Shown here piece after piece: positions 1-12,800 of a stretch of DNA of 64,000 nt. Origin of the DNA: Tyto alba (Eukaryota; Chordata; Aves; Strigiformes; Tytonidae). Every line of letters begins with the position of its first letter. The stretch's first letter is position 1. A program made the translations under genes and the position numbers. Below the pieces are notes generated by a model that was given only the letters and a program-made list of their open reading frames with translations, had not been told where the DNA came from and did no database searches. The stretch lies in contig NW_024881296.1 of assembly GCF_018691265.1 (NCBI RefSeq), positions 11,067,427 to 11,131,426 of the forward strand. The letters run 5' to 3'.

Positions 1-2640
1 GCATTGCTTTTCTTCCCTGCTGACTGAGTTATATGTGTAACAGAGTCAAATATCAAAAGAACTATACGGACTTCAAAATGGCAAGGAGAAAAATAAACTG
101 TTACCTGGTAGATGCCAGCCTAGATATATTTCTCACTGCAAATTTTGTTTTAATTTAAGCAAGCATACCTTTATGTTAACTAGCAAGAAAAAGCTTTATT
201 ACATATTTCATACTCAAAACTTGTCAATTGTTGACCATTTTACTCCAGACGATCTATTATTCACTTGCAACTGGAACTCTTTGCAGTGGAACTGCAGTTC
301 TAACATCTCAGATGGCTCATGTTGTGGCTAACGTGGCCCTGATGTGGGACATGTAACTGTGTGCTCTGACCAGCCCGCTGCTAGAGGGCTGTTTTCTTCA
401 TTTCCATGTCCAGCTGGGCCTTCTGGAGTGAGAGCAGGATCTCACCAGCACACATCAGAGACGTCACACAAGGATAAGCCCATCTGATAGTTCTTGCCAG
501 TGTATAACACAGAGGGAGGAAAAAAAAAATAAAAGAAACCTCTTCAAGGTTACTATAAAGTGAATTTATGCTATTGCATTTATACTAGTTATTGCATTTA
601 GGCGATATTTATGTATTTATGCAATTTATGGCATTTATGCTATTCCATGAAACATGGAGGGACATGTACAATCACGTTGATCAGGAATGGAAAACTTTAT
701 ACATAGAAATATGTAATTTCCTGTTTGTAATTACAAATATACCAGATATTCAAACTCTTTGAAATTTCAAGCGAAGTAATGCATTTGATTCCTCTCCATC
801 TCTATCACTTTTCCTCCGTTCCAAGACAGTATCATGATTTCTCAAACTCTCTTCACAGAGACAGACATGTCCCCTAGTTGAGTTCAATCACCAGCTTCAC
901 AGATCTTCACTCAGAGCAGCTTAATAAAGCAGTTAAAGATCACTCTTTCTTTTTTAATTTCAGAAAATCAGTAAATAAAAACACCTACTCCAGTGCCATG
1001 GTAATTTTTATTCTGGAGTGTTGGCAAGACTTCTGGTCCAATGATTTACTTGCAGCTGGAAGCATGCACACACCCTTGTATTTGTTCCAGTCTTATCTGA
1101 GTCCTAGCTCAAAAAATGAAGCAGATGTGCAGGTTTTTATGAGTGCAGAGAAAAACTGCATAATTCAGTATTGCATGCATAGTCTCTCTTTTGTTCTAAG
1201 TCTCTCCCTGTCCTTTACTGAGTTTCTAGACTGCATTCGTTCTCTTTAGCAATGTATGAAGGTATATTTCCTGAGGATGAGAATCAGGAGTAAGATCAAT
1301 CTGAGACTGTTCCAGGTTCCAGCATGTGTGTTGCCAGTAGAAAGAAATTAAGGTTGGCACTGCAGAGTCCCTTGTTGTCCCAGTCTGTGGTATGTGCAGA
1401 CCGCATGTGGGCCGTCAAACTACGGTTTACTGTGTTTAATCTGTCAAATAAGCAGAGTGAGATAGTGCAACAGATGGTTAAATAGGAACTCAATCCCATG
1501 CATGAGATGTCCCAAAACAGTAACTAGATCTGTGAAACAAAAATGTGGTTTGTATGACTTTTTGTGTGTAGTTGGACTATTCTTGTAAAAGTCCCTTGTG
1601 CACCACTTCAAACTTCAGTACATGATATGGATATTCAGGGCTTTCATTAATGAAAGCAGTTATAGCAGTATGCAAATACAGATTTAAAATTCTAACTTTG
1701 ACCATCAATTCTTACGCTAACCCCAGGGTTTCACTGCTATAACATCTCTCTCACCTCTTCCTTTGCAGTCAGCGACCTGCTGCTGCTCTTTTCCTCCCCA
1801 CTCAGTCCTTTGTCCTGCCAAAATTCTGTGATACCTTTTGATTCCAGTACACATAACATTTATAATTTTCCTGTTCATTGTTGTTGCCCACATGCTGCCT
1901 TCAACTGCATGTCATGGATCCTTTGCTGTATTTGAACCGATCTGGAGCAATCACTGTGAAAGATATTGTCAGAAATGGATCGTTCAGTATGACTGTCATC
2001 TCAAAATTACTCATTTGGAAGACAGGTTACGGCAATAGTACAAACTGATGGTTGCTGTATTTAAGTTCCTTATTCATATCTCTACTTAGACCTGTAACTT
2101 TTACAAACTGGTATTTAGCTTCTTTACATATAAATATTGTAAGAAAGCAACAGACACAAGTACATTCTTACTCCTATGGTGGTTTCTCTGCTGTTTTTGT
2201 CGTGGTTTTTTTTTTTTTTTCAGTTGATAACTACCTGAAAAACTTTTCTATATAGCAGGGTACGGGCGTGACCAGACAGCAAGGATAAAAGAAAGAACTG
2301 AAAATAAATGCTAGCTACCATGACAACAGAATGTTTCCGGGATGCTGGCCATAATTTTCTCTGCTAACAACTTAGTGGTTATAGAAAATTTGCATTAGGA
2401 AGCATTGCCAACACTAAGCTTTCAGACGCACGTGTGTTAGTCCCAACAGAAGGACTGTACATAACATAAAACATAAGCAATGTTTTCCCATTTTTCTACA
2501 CTTTACTGAGAGACAAGACAGCAGAACTGAATTTGTCACGGGACGTGCTGACTCAATGCTACAGAAATTAATCTGTTTCAGTGTATGAAATGTATTTCAG
2601 TATTTTTGCAGATCCTTCAAATAGCTGCACTTGCAGCAGA
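1..2640. other. Upstream intergenic DNA, no gene recognised
   Basis: AT-rich sequence with only short chance open frames, none with recognisable protein similarity or splice-flanked conservation. In human the gene on this side of EXO1 is WDR64, but I could not identify any WDR64 exon here. The stretch contains an imperfect ATTTATGC-type repeat near 565-650 and a poly-T tract near 2206-2220. Nothing else was recognised. Confidence 0.6.
565..650. repeat. Imperfect AT-rich tandem repeat
   Basis: Several copies of a unit close to ATTTATGCTATTGC follow one another with substitutions and small gaps. This is a minor, diverged low-complexity tandem repeat with no sign of function. Confidence 0.4.
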
Positions 2641-2902
2641 TGCCGTGACTTTAGTGTCACGCCCCCCTCAGCACCCCCTTCCCCAGCGCCTGCGGCAGCC
2701 CCGCAAACGCCCTGTCCCTAAACCCCTATCTTTCGAGCTCGGTTTCAGATGACGGAAGGCGGCTGCGGACAACACCAGAACGATTCCGCCACGCCCAGCC
2801 TCCCGGAACCGGCCTGGCCGCGGAGCCCGTCACCCTCCCACGGGCCGCGCAGCCTCACGGCGCGGCAGCTGGCGCGCTAACCGCCTCCCTCGCCCGCGCG
2901 GC

Positions 2903-2921
2903 GCATGCTGGGACTTGTAGT
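2903..2921 (-). promoter_or_regulatory. ZNF143/THAP11 (Staf) binding-site motif
   Basis: GCATGCTGGGACTTGTAGT is the reverse complement of the well-known ACTACA-N-N-TCCCAGCATGC promoter element bound by ZNF143 (SBS motif), with essentially full agreement in the core. Its position in a CpG island, next to a GC box and shortly upstream of the presumed EXO1 start, is typical of this element. Binding itself is inferred. Confidence 0.75.
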
Positions 2922-2932
2922 CCGTGCCCGCC

Positions 2933-2941
2933 GGGGCGGGG
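2933..2941 (+). promoter_or_regulatory. GC box (Sp1-type)
   Basis: GGGGCGGGG lies 11 bases downstream of the ZNF143-type motif in the EXO1 CpG island. It is a consensus Sp/KLF site. Occupancy is inferred. Confidence 0.5.
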
Positions 2942-2994
2942 CCACTGCCCTGAGCGCGCGCTGCTTGAAAAGCCCCGAGCAGCCGCCGCGCGCC

Positions 2995-3085
2995 ACGGCT
3001 GAGCGGAGCGGAGCCGCCGCGCGAGCGGAGCCGCAGCGCGCGCGGGGGCCGGCGCACGGGGCTTCCCCTTCCTCCTGTCAGCGAG
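2995..3085 (+). other. EXO1: Probable non-coding exon 1 of EXO1 (boundaries tentative)
   Basis: The first coding exon begins at a clear acceptor (ends 3674) only 13 bases before the start codon, so a non-coding first exon must lie upstream in the CpG island. Candidate donors are GAG|GTACTG (after 3085), CAG|GTACAG (after 3234) and a weaker GGGGTGAGG near 3346. I favour the first because it lies closest to the core promoter motifs. The 5' end is a guess and cDNA is needed to choose. Confidence 0.35.
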
Positions 3086-3506
3086 GTACTGGCGCGCGGC
3101 GCGGCCGTTGGGGGGGGGGGCCTCGTCCCTCAGCTCCCCTCGGCCGCCTCTGAGCGGCGGCGGCGGCGGCCGCGCCGTGGGGGAGGCGGCCCCGACCCGG
3201 GAGAGCTGCCGTAGGCCCTCTCGTTCCGGGACAGGTACAGCTCCCGGGGTCGGTGCGTGGCGTGCCGCTCGGCGAGAGGCCGTGAGGGGCGGCGTGGGGA
3301 GCGCCACCGCGGCCCCGCCGGCCCCTGAGCTCCAGAGAGAAGCGGGGTGAGGGGGCCGGGCCTGGCGCCCCCGCTATCCCCGCCCGACCCCGCTGGCCGT
3401 CGGGCAGCGTGCGCGGGGCTGCTGCCCCTCAGCTGCCGGCGGCGGGGGGCTCCGACCTCGCGGGCCGCACGTACTGCCGCCTTAAAGGTCTTGCGTTTCT
3501 TCGGAC

Positions 3507-3515
3507 GGCGGGAAA
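3507..3515 (+). promoter_or_regulatory. E2F-like site in EXO1 intron 1
   Basis: GGCGGGAAA matches the E2F half of a TTTSGCGC-type element read on the + strand. It is plausible for an S-phase-linked DNA-repair gene but is a short match in GC-rich DNA, so the call is weak. Confidence 0.3.
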
Positions 3516-3674
3516 GAGCATCGGCTGCGCAGGGTGCAGGGTGGCACTCGCAGGAGCTTCTCGCGCCTCTGGTCCAGCCCAGCACCCCCTCTGCAACATG
3601 GCCTGATGTTCGGTTCGGTGGGGGAGGATCGAGACTCTGCCTTGCGCTCACGGTTTTTATTTTCCCGATTGCAG

Positions 3675-3848
3675 TTTAAGCAGCATCATGGGGATTCAAG
3701 GCCTACTCTCGTTTATCAAGGAGGCTGCTGAACCTACCCACGTGAAGAAATACAAAGGGCAGACGGTAGCGGTGGACACGTACTGTTGGCTGCACAAAGG
3801 CGCTTATGCATGTGCTGAAAAGCTGGCCCGAGGAGAGCCCACAGATCT
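3675..3848 (+). CDS. EXO1: EXO1 first coding exon (residues 1-53)
   Basis: Acceptor GATTGCAG ends at 3674; 13 untranslated bases precede the ATG at 3688. The exon opens with MGIQGLL, the invariant N-terminus of the FEN1/EXO1 family whose free glycine-rich end contributes to substrate binding, and carries Asp30 in VAVDTYCW, the first metal ligand. Donor CT|GTAAGT follows 3848, leaving two bases of codon 54. Confidence 0.95.
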
Positions 3849-6800
3849 GTAAGTTTTTGTTGCATTTCCATCTCGGCCCTCTCACAAATTAAAGTTTTGT
3901 TCTCTTGACATTTCTTGAGCTGAAAACTAAGTTAAAGCAGTTTCCCTTCTTATTGTTACTTAATTCTCAGACCCAGTTGTAATTTTTGGAAATGGAAGTG
4001 TTGGCTTTCCAACTGTGCAAAATAAGTACTGAAGTATATATTATGGGAAAAAACTCCCTAAAATATTTTCTGTTAAAGCCCCGATGGTTAGGTGAATTAG
4101 TGTTTTGTTTTTTTTTTTTTTTTTTCATCATGTTTTGCTCTCAATAATCTGTCTTTGATAAGATTCTGTAGATGCAATTCATATGGTTCAAATATAGTAT
4201 TATTTTCAGGAGCCTTATTTGTACGAAGTGATAGTTTGTAAATACTGCTGTGACAAAAGCTGTAATGATACTGAGGAATTTTAATAGATATGTTGTGCTC
4301 TGAATAAGGTGCAAGTTTTCTTGCTTAACACTATATTTTTAGTAAGAGTAGCTTTTTCTGATGTTACATGGGTTCCTCACTTACACCGTTACGTTCCTAA
4401 GTAAGGAAACAAACAGCAATTGTGGTTACATTTCAAGTCCAGCTTTGGACCTTAGATCGTATTTGGATAAATTCTTTGCCCATCTCTGGAAAACTGGATT
4501 GAACTCTTGTTTTAGATTGAATAATCTTTATCTTTTCAGAAATAAAGCTACGCTGATTAGTCTAGATCAAAATTCACTTATGAAATTTTGATTATATTTT
4601 TGATTGGAGGCAAGAAAGAGTTGGTGGTTTGCAACTGCTTCTGTTGATGTGAAGAACTGTAGAGTTTCATCCAATCCTGATTACTTGCCTTTGAAGGTAG
4701 TGGAGATCCCTTGAAGCCCTGAGAATAGGATACACTTCAGTTGAGAGAAAATCAATTGACGGGAAACTTTAATAGTCATAGGAAACTTTTGAGTGGTTGA
4801 ACTTAACCACATGAATGTTTTATGCCAGAATCTTCTTTCCATGTACATATGGTTTCTGATCTTAGACTGGCACTTCAACCATAGTGTAGAGAGACCTTTC
4901 ACACTTCAAAATTCATCTGAATTTAGGTATTATATAGCTATGATCCTATTCACTCCTGTCTTTAACAATTCATAGTTATTCTTCTGGTTTATGATTTGTA
5001 GCTTTAAATCAAGTTTCTTCAGTGCTCATATCCTTAGATTCTAAGTGCTGTTAAGTCCCACTCTCCTTCCCCTCCCTGCCTGGGGCTGGGAAGACTGCTC
5101 TTGCTGTTCTAAACAGTGTCCTTAAAAGAAAAAGCAAACTTGAATTTTATTTTTTTTTTTTTCATTGAGCGTCACTGTAATGTACTTGATGTTTACAGCA
5201 GCTATTAGATTTTAGTTAAGTGCTGCTGATGGAATGATCTCATACATTTCTGTACAAGTAACAAGTAAGCAAATCGGAGGTCTGAGGGAATATGTAAAGT
5301 CTGGAATTCTCTACAAATATTTTACTAAGAGGCTGACATGGAAGGCAGTGGAGGATTGCCTCCTGGCCTATATACCATCTTTGCTGTTAGTACGGTTTGG
5401 GTAACTCTCCTGCCTTTTGGCATATTTTTGGTACTGCACTGTATTTTTAGTATGGGAAGATATGTTTGCATGTCTGACCATAGCATGTGTCCACCGCCTG
5501 GAGAGAAGAGTGGATAGTTCCACAAAGAGAGGTTTAATTTAGCAGAAGTGCATTTAGTCTGCCTTTCACAAGGCTTCAGGGGAAGATGATGTACTATGCT
5601 CGTCTGCTTCTGGTTTCCCTGTCTGTTAGGAATTGAGTTGCTGTAACTAAAAAGATGGTCCATATTTTAATTTTCAAAGTTTCTGGCAGCGTTGAATCCT
5701 AATGTAGCAAAATCAAACTGAATTGTACTCATTCTTATTTCATTTTGTGTAAAGTAGGGAGCAGTCAGTCCAGTTCTGAGTTAGGAGGTGGAGTATTCAT
5801 CTTGTTGTAAAAAAAAAAAAAAAAAAATCCAAAAAACCACAAACAAAAAACCCCCAGCATTCAAGTGTTCTTAATCTTTTTGTGATGCTGGAGAAGTATA
5901 TGTCCCGTTAAGATCCTTGAACAATAGTCCTAAACTTACAGTCCTAAACTTACAGTTTTCCCTTCCTGCAAACAGAAAATATGCAATAGACTCATGCTTA
6001 ACAATAAAGTTTATCTTTCTTTTCTTACTTTTTGTTCTTGTTGATACAGTTATGTAACTTTCTGTATGAAACTTGTTGATATGCTCCTCTCATTTGGAAT
6101 TAAACCAATTTTGGTATTTGATGGATGCACCCTACCTTCTAAGAAGGAAGTGGAAAAGGCCCGACGAGAGTAAGTACTGAACTGTATTGATTTGCAAGCA
6201 AAGCAGTATGGTTAACACTATAGTTAATTTTTGAAGTTGAAAAACCTCCAACTTCTTCTAGGTAGTAACCTCCGGTAAGCTTTCCTGCAATGTAGTGTTA
6301 TTTCATTTAATTTACATTTAAAAATAATACAAACCTTTTCTTAGAGGTTTTATTCCAAAAATAGAAATGCACTTCATAAATGAAAGCACTTTTATAGAGG
6401 AAGGAAGTAAACCTCTGAGCATTAGTTCCTGTAACGTATTAAAGGCTTTTAGTTTACCTACCCCTGTGATCTCTGGACAAAAATATTTCTTCCCAATATA
6501 ATTTTAGTTAAAAATAACACTACCTTCATCATATTTCTCTACAAATAATCAGATCAACTTCTTTCAGTTTTGGATTCAGGTCTGTGTGTAATGGGACTTC
6601 TCACTGAAGCAGTGAGAATTTTTCATTAGTCGTTTTAATTTATAAATTCTCATGGGACCTAGGCTTCCTTCAGCATGGAGCAGACTATTTCTGATACTTG
6701 AAATAAAGTAAATGATGCATTCTGTTCTCTAAAGCAGTAAGTATCTCATGTCAGGTACTCCCAAATTCCATTAAATCTATTTTATTGCAACCTGAGAGTG

Positions 6801-9800
6801 GGTGCATCTCTTCTTTTACACTGCTGATTTCAGTTCCTGAGTTGTCACTGTTTCCTGAGAAAACATACATTTCAACATGCCAATCTAATCATCCTTGTTA
6901 ATACAATAGCTTAGCTATTCTTATGTTGCAAAAAATTACGCAGTAGAACAAATTTGGGAAGTATTCATCTGCAAAACAATTTTTTTTTCCTCCCTTTCCT
7001 ACCAGACTCTTTTAGCCTCTTCTGCTACTTGTTCTTTTAAGTGAAAAATATTCTGAGATTGAATATTTTTGTTTATATTTCCAGGAAGCGTCAAGCCAAT
7101 CTTCTCAAGGGGAAACAATTGTTGCAGGAAGGGAGGCTGTCAGAAGCCAGGGAATGTTTTGGGCGCAGTGTAAATGTTACCCATGTTATGGCTCATGAAG
7201 TTATTAAAGTAAGTTGGCAGTGCTGTTGATAGCAACAGTTTTTAAAAAAAATCTATGCAGTCGGTAGCATGTCTTACTCTGCTTTTGTACGGCTACATCA
7301 CTGCCTCTTCTATGTAGGCAAGAAAATAGTTCCCCCTTCCTAGCCGCTAATTGTCCTGCATACATTGCATCGCATTAATCACAGTTAACAAACTTTAACT
7401 TCAGGTTTATTATGTCCAGTTTGAAAAATAATCAAGATGTGTCAATTGAAGTATGTTTCTTCTTACTGCCATGAACTGACTTTAACACCAACACTTTCAC
7501 TTTTGCTGCATGAAAACCAAACAAATTTTTTTTTTTTTTTGGTCCTGACAATAGACTATAGAAAAAAATTTGGCTTCTTAAAAACCTGTCTAGTAGCTTT
7601 TTGCTATCCTTCCACTTCAGTCATAGGATCTTTATCAAAATAGTATTACACTTGCTGTAGTGCTGTTTTCCTCTGTCCAGAATATAACTTGCATGAGTTT
7701 GAAGCTGGCACCTGTGGTCAGATGAAGTGAGCATAGTGTTAAGAGGCCAACACAGGAAAGGTTGTTATTGCAAACTAATCTACATTAGGTCTAAACTGCT
7801 TGAAACTTGAGTTTTAAATGTGAAATATAGGGTTCTAATGGAGGGAATGTGTGTGTGACAAAAAAGATCAGTTTCAGTTTTTTAACATAATGTTTCTTAT
7901 TCTTTCGGATGTCTTAAGGTAATTACTGGAAATTGATGCAAAGTACTTGTATGCTTCTTGTTTACGTACAGGCTGCACGAGCCCAGGGAATTGATTGTAT
8001 TGTTGCTCCTTATGAAGCCGATGCTCAGTTGGCTTATCTTAATAAGACTGGCATGGTTCAAGCTATAATTACAGAAGACTCTGATCTTTTAGCTTTTGGA
8101 TGTAAAAAGGTAGGGAAGAAAATACTAATGGCCTTTACCTCTTGCTGATACCTTAAAAGCAGAGTTTGAAGTTGCCAAATGTGTTTGTTGTATGGATTTA
8201 CTCTTCTACAGTAAAAGGGGGAAACAGAAGAGGTTAGACTAACACTCAGCCTGTTGTTTCCACCAAGTGCAACGAGCTAGTTTATATGGGTGAAGCTTAT
8301 TATTTTCACTTCCTCTTAATTTCCAGGTGTTTCTGAAAATTGACAAGTTTGGAAATGGACTAGAGGTAGATCAAGCTCGACTAGGAAACTGCAAGCAGCT
8401 TGGAAATGTATTTACAGAAGAAAAATTTCGCTACATGTGTATTCTTTCTGGTTGTGACTATCTCTCATCAATTCATGGAATTGGGTTAGCTAAAGCGTGC
8501 AAGTTACTGAAATTAGCCAACAATCCAGATATTATAAAGGTAAACTCGGTTTTACTTTGTGTGTTGGCTTTTTGGGAGCCTGTATCAGTATATATGAAAT
8601 TAACACATAATGGAAAATCTGAGGGGTTCTTTACTTCCTCAATTTTGAGGATAATGCTAAAAGTATTTTTTACTGCTGCTTTAGAAGGATGCTGAGCTAA
8701 ACTTACTCAAGTGTTGATGCTATTATATATTTAATTAAATACACGAAAGTAAATGTAAATAAAGAATTGTAGTAATCCTTCAAGGGCATATTCTATTTGA
8801 GAGACTTAATTTTTTGTAAGGCTCTGTTTTTTCTTTTCCCCTCATTACCTGCTCTTCTGTTTTTGCAGATTAGTTATTAGAGCTACTAATAGAACTCTGT
8901 TACTTTTGTATAAGTACTTCTGTCTGTGTGGAAGAGGGGCAGGGACTGGGAATATTTGATTCTCTTTTTTCATTTAATTACATATGGATACAGACATTTA
9001 TATATTAAAAACGTTATGGAAGATAAGTTTGGTAAGGTAGGTTTTTTTTTTTCTTATTCAAGGTATTAAATGAAAACAAGTCGAGTATTAGGGAAATACA
9101 GAGGCTAAGAGAGTAGGTATAACTTCCATGTAGATAGTAAGGGAGAAGAGGGGTTTTTAAGAGCTAATAAGAAAAATACCTTCTGTGGCTGTCCTGGAGG
9201 CCAGTAAATCTAGTCCAGAAAAGCATTTAAATATGCAGTCTAATTACTGTATCTTCTTTAGGCTACTTGTATGCTTTAGTGTGGGGTTTTTTTCTGTCTC
9301 ACGGATGTACACAAACTACTATGATTTTTAGTTTTGAAACGTTTTGTATTATGTAGAGGAGGCATCAAAACAACTGGTTTGGTTGACTTCTGTAGAAGTA
9401 GGAAGGGAATTTTGAGCTTTTCCCATATGATTCGTGATTTCCTTCAATGTATCTCTCTGAGCAAAATGTCAGGATTTAATAATTTGAAATAACTTTTCAC
9501 TTAGTAATTTGTTATGTAATTCATCACTGCTATTTTCCGACAGTGTTGGAGGGTCATGAGTGAGTCAAAAGATAGACAGTAGTCCAACAGTGCCTGTTCA
9601 AACTCCTACTTCTTAATGAGATAAGTAAACTTGCCTGTATTTAGGATGCATGGCCAAAACACAGCTGGTTTTTTATTTGGAAAGGAAGAGAAACTCTTGC
9701 CTCTCAAAGTATGATAAACTTGATCTTCAAAAGAACATAATATGCCTTCTGTGAAACTGGAATGCAGAGGTCAATGAATTATTAGGAACTTCTTTTAGAG

Positions 9801-12800
9801 TGGTGCAGTAACAATGTATAGGAGGGGCTGCCAGATCGATGTGTAGTCTTTTGTGATGAGTAATGGGGGGTGGAGGGGGAGGAGGAGAAATCTGATTAGT
9901 TCTAGCCTAAAAACATCCACTTACTGCTTACGTATTCTAGTAATATGAATGGTAGAATTTGGTATGCATTTGTTTTATGAAATATACCTTAAGGAGATGC
10001 TCTGCATTTCCTTTCAGATTTTGTATTTATTGAACAAGAAGTATTTATAAAGAGTTGAATTGTGTTATTTATGTGATTGGAAACAACTTGAGAAAATAAG
10101 GTACAAAACTTTTTTCCTTCCCCCGTTTAAGTTGAATCTGCTTGTAACAGCACACCCATTCTACATTTAATCACAAACAAAGATGCTTAATAATATAAAT
10201 GTATTTAACCTTTTGTGTAACCTGTTTAAATGAAGCAGTTAACCTTTTTTTTTTTGACAGGTTATTAAGAAAATGGGGCAGTACTTGAAGATGAATATAA
10301 CAGTATCAGAAGAATACATACAGGGTTTTACACGAGCAAATAATACATTCCTCTATCAGTTAGTTTTTGATCCTGTCAACAGAAAATTAGTTCCTCTGAA
10401 TGTGTATGGGGATGATATTGATCCAGAAACACTTATTTATGCAGGACGGTATCCTTTGTGTTGAAAAGCAGAGTGGGGAAATAAGGGTGAGCAGATGTGG
10501 TGTCTTACACTTTTCATTGCATCTGTGATGTACTCGTTTTCATTGCATTGCTGCTATTAACTAAACCCTGGCTTTTCTGCGTTCTTAGAAAGTGGTGTGG
10601 GTTTTTATTTCTTCTTTTCTCTTTTGCAGTAATTTTAATTAAATAAATAAAAGTACAGGTGGTAGCTGAGTGTCCTATCATTGACATATCATTTTAAGTA
10701 GAAGTTACAGATGTTTTCTTTTAGAAAACAACTCGTTAAATACTGGTTATATTTAAACTGCTTGAGTTGCTTTATGACTGTCTTTAATTTCTGGCTATGT
10801 TAACTGTGTTATAAACTCTGCCAGTTTAATTCTTGCAATCTGTGTTCACCTCATTCCCTAGTCTAAGCATTTCCTGTTTTACCAGATATCTCTTCCTATA
10901 GCACAAGTAACACTTTGCCACATTTGTGCATCATAGATTTTTGCCACAGCAGATTAAGAAAATGAACGAAAGAGAAGGGTCTGCTGAAGTAATTACTAGC
11001 TTTGTATGTTCTTTAAGCCACCTAATCTCTGGCATTCCCAGAAATTAGGAAAGAGGAAGATGGTAGCTTTCCTGCTGATGATTCAAGGTTTCCTTTTGAC
11101 TTTCATGATTTACCAAGCACTGCAGATCTATAACAATTGCTGTTGCATCAGATTGTGCCATGAGTATTAGTATTAATGCTTTTGGTTAGTACTCTAGCAA
11201 TGCTTTTTAGCACAAAAATAGGAAGCAGCTAATCTAATTTTCATGCTATGGTTCTTGAAATTCAATGTAATATTCAGATATTTTCCTTTAATATGATGGG
11301 AACAGACATTTTGGTGATGATACTGCTTTTCAAATTGCCATTGGCAACATTGATATCGATACAATGGAACAAATTGATAATTATAACCCTGACACTGCAC
11401 AGGTAACATCTTTGTTTTGAAGTTAATATTTTAAGATTTTGATGTGGTTCTAAACGTTTGTGAAAAAATGTGATTGAATGTTATCCACAACTGACTTGGC
11501 AGTGAAAGCTATTCTGCTATTACAGAAACGGTATGCTCACACACACGTTTTTCATTATTTCTACAGGTAAAATCTTACTTTTTATGGCATTCGACTTCAA
11601 CGTTTGTTTTACTTTTAGACTTTTTTGATAAGTCCTTAATACTATTGACAGAAGTAATTGATTTTAAAAGAAAATTCTCAGAGATTTGGATTTCTTCCAA
11701 GTATATAATTGAGGAAAGTATTTTCCCAAATTAGGTTTTCTGAATAGAAATAGAATTTAAACTTTTAATTTTGTCTGAGGTGAGCAGTTAGTCACTTGTG
11801 CCATATTGGAATGAAGAAATCATGGCAGCACAAAAGGAATTTGTATGAAAAGTGTGAGAAATGTGGAAACAAAAAAATGTTTGTGTGGACTGTGTTATTA
11901 GTTGTTGTGCAAATGTCAAAATGTCCTTATATGCTAAGTCAGGAAACCATATGTAGAAGGCAAAACTATAAATTTATGTCTTGTTTTGTAATTTTTTTTT
12001 TTGTAGCCTGTACAGCAGAGAAGTTGTGGCTGGAATGACAGGCGTGCTAATAATGTAAATAGCATTTGGAGCAGAGACTACAAGCTTGGCCCTAATGCAG
12101 ATACTGTTCCTCATAAAATGCATTTATTAGAGAAACCAACAACCAAAGGCATGGAGAAGATAATTAGTCTTAAAGGGCTAAAACTTCCAGGCAGAGAGCT
12201 CTTGGCAAAAAGGCCAAGGACTGGTATGTTTTTGTTAAAATAAGTGTATAAATAATAATAGAAGGCTGTGGGGAAAGGAAGGATTTTTATCTTGGACTTG
12301 ATGGCATGAGATTTTTAGAGCTTAACTACATTGTCTGTATGGTGTTTTCAGCAGGCTGCAAGACTAACAAGCCATAATATTAAAGCCTACGTAATAATGA
12401 AGGGTGGCAGCAAGCTTTCAGCAGCACTTAATTTTAAACTTTCTATAATTTGCTATAGGACTTTGTTTTCAATATTAAGTTGTCTTGTTTAATACCATCT
12501 GTTCTATTTTTAGATGTTTTTGGCTTTAATTTCCACCTTATAACGGCTTGAGAAGAAATTAAAATAGCCTATTTTTCCTAGAGTTGATATTTGGCCAAAC
12601 AGAAAATTTAAAGAATGTTTTCTGTACTCTTTGAACACCATGCTGCCTGTATCCACTATATTGGTATTCTTTACTCCAACTTTCTTACTTTCTATAGTAA
12701 ATTTTTGCTATCTTGCCTTCTGCATCACCTGAGTTATATGTGCTGAAATAAACTGTAGGCTTGTAATAGATGGGGCACTTCTTTGTTTCTCTTGTGATTT

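Larger units (their letters stand above)
2640..3660. promoter_or_regulatory. EXO1: CpG-island promoter of EXO1
   Basis: Base composition changes sharply from AT-rich flanks to a very GC- and CpG-rich block of about 1 kb that ends just before the first coding exon. It contains a ZNF143/THAP11-type motif (2903-2921), a GC box GGGGCGGGG (2933-2941) and an E2F-like GGCGGGAAA (3507-3515). There is no convincing TATA box, as expected for a housekeeping replication/repair gene. The long open frames on both strands here are composition artefacts. The exact transcription start is not visible; it probably lies near or downstream of 2900-3000. Confidence 0.85.

Noticed and set aside
878..1249. 123-codon + strand frame left of EXO1, considered as a WDR64 or novel exon
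   Set aside because: No WD-repeat or other recognisable similarity and no supporting neighbours; length is compatible with chance in AT-rich DNA.
2715..2732. CCCTAAACCCCTA-like sequence, considered as an interstitial telomere repeat
   Set aside because: Fewer than two imperfect units and not TTAGGG-phased; occurs within GC-rich promoter DNA.
2830..3731. Several overlapping open frames of 65-173 codons on both strands around the EXO1 promoter
   Set aside because: They are Ala/Arg/Pro/Gly-rich products of CpG-island composition, overlap in many frames, and show no recognisable domain.
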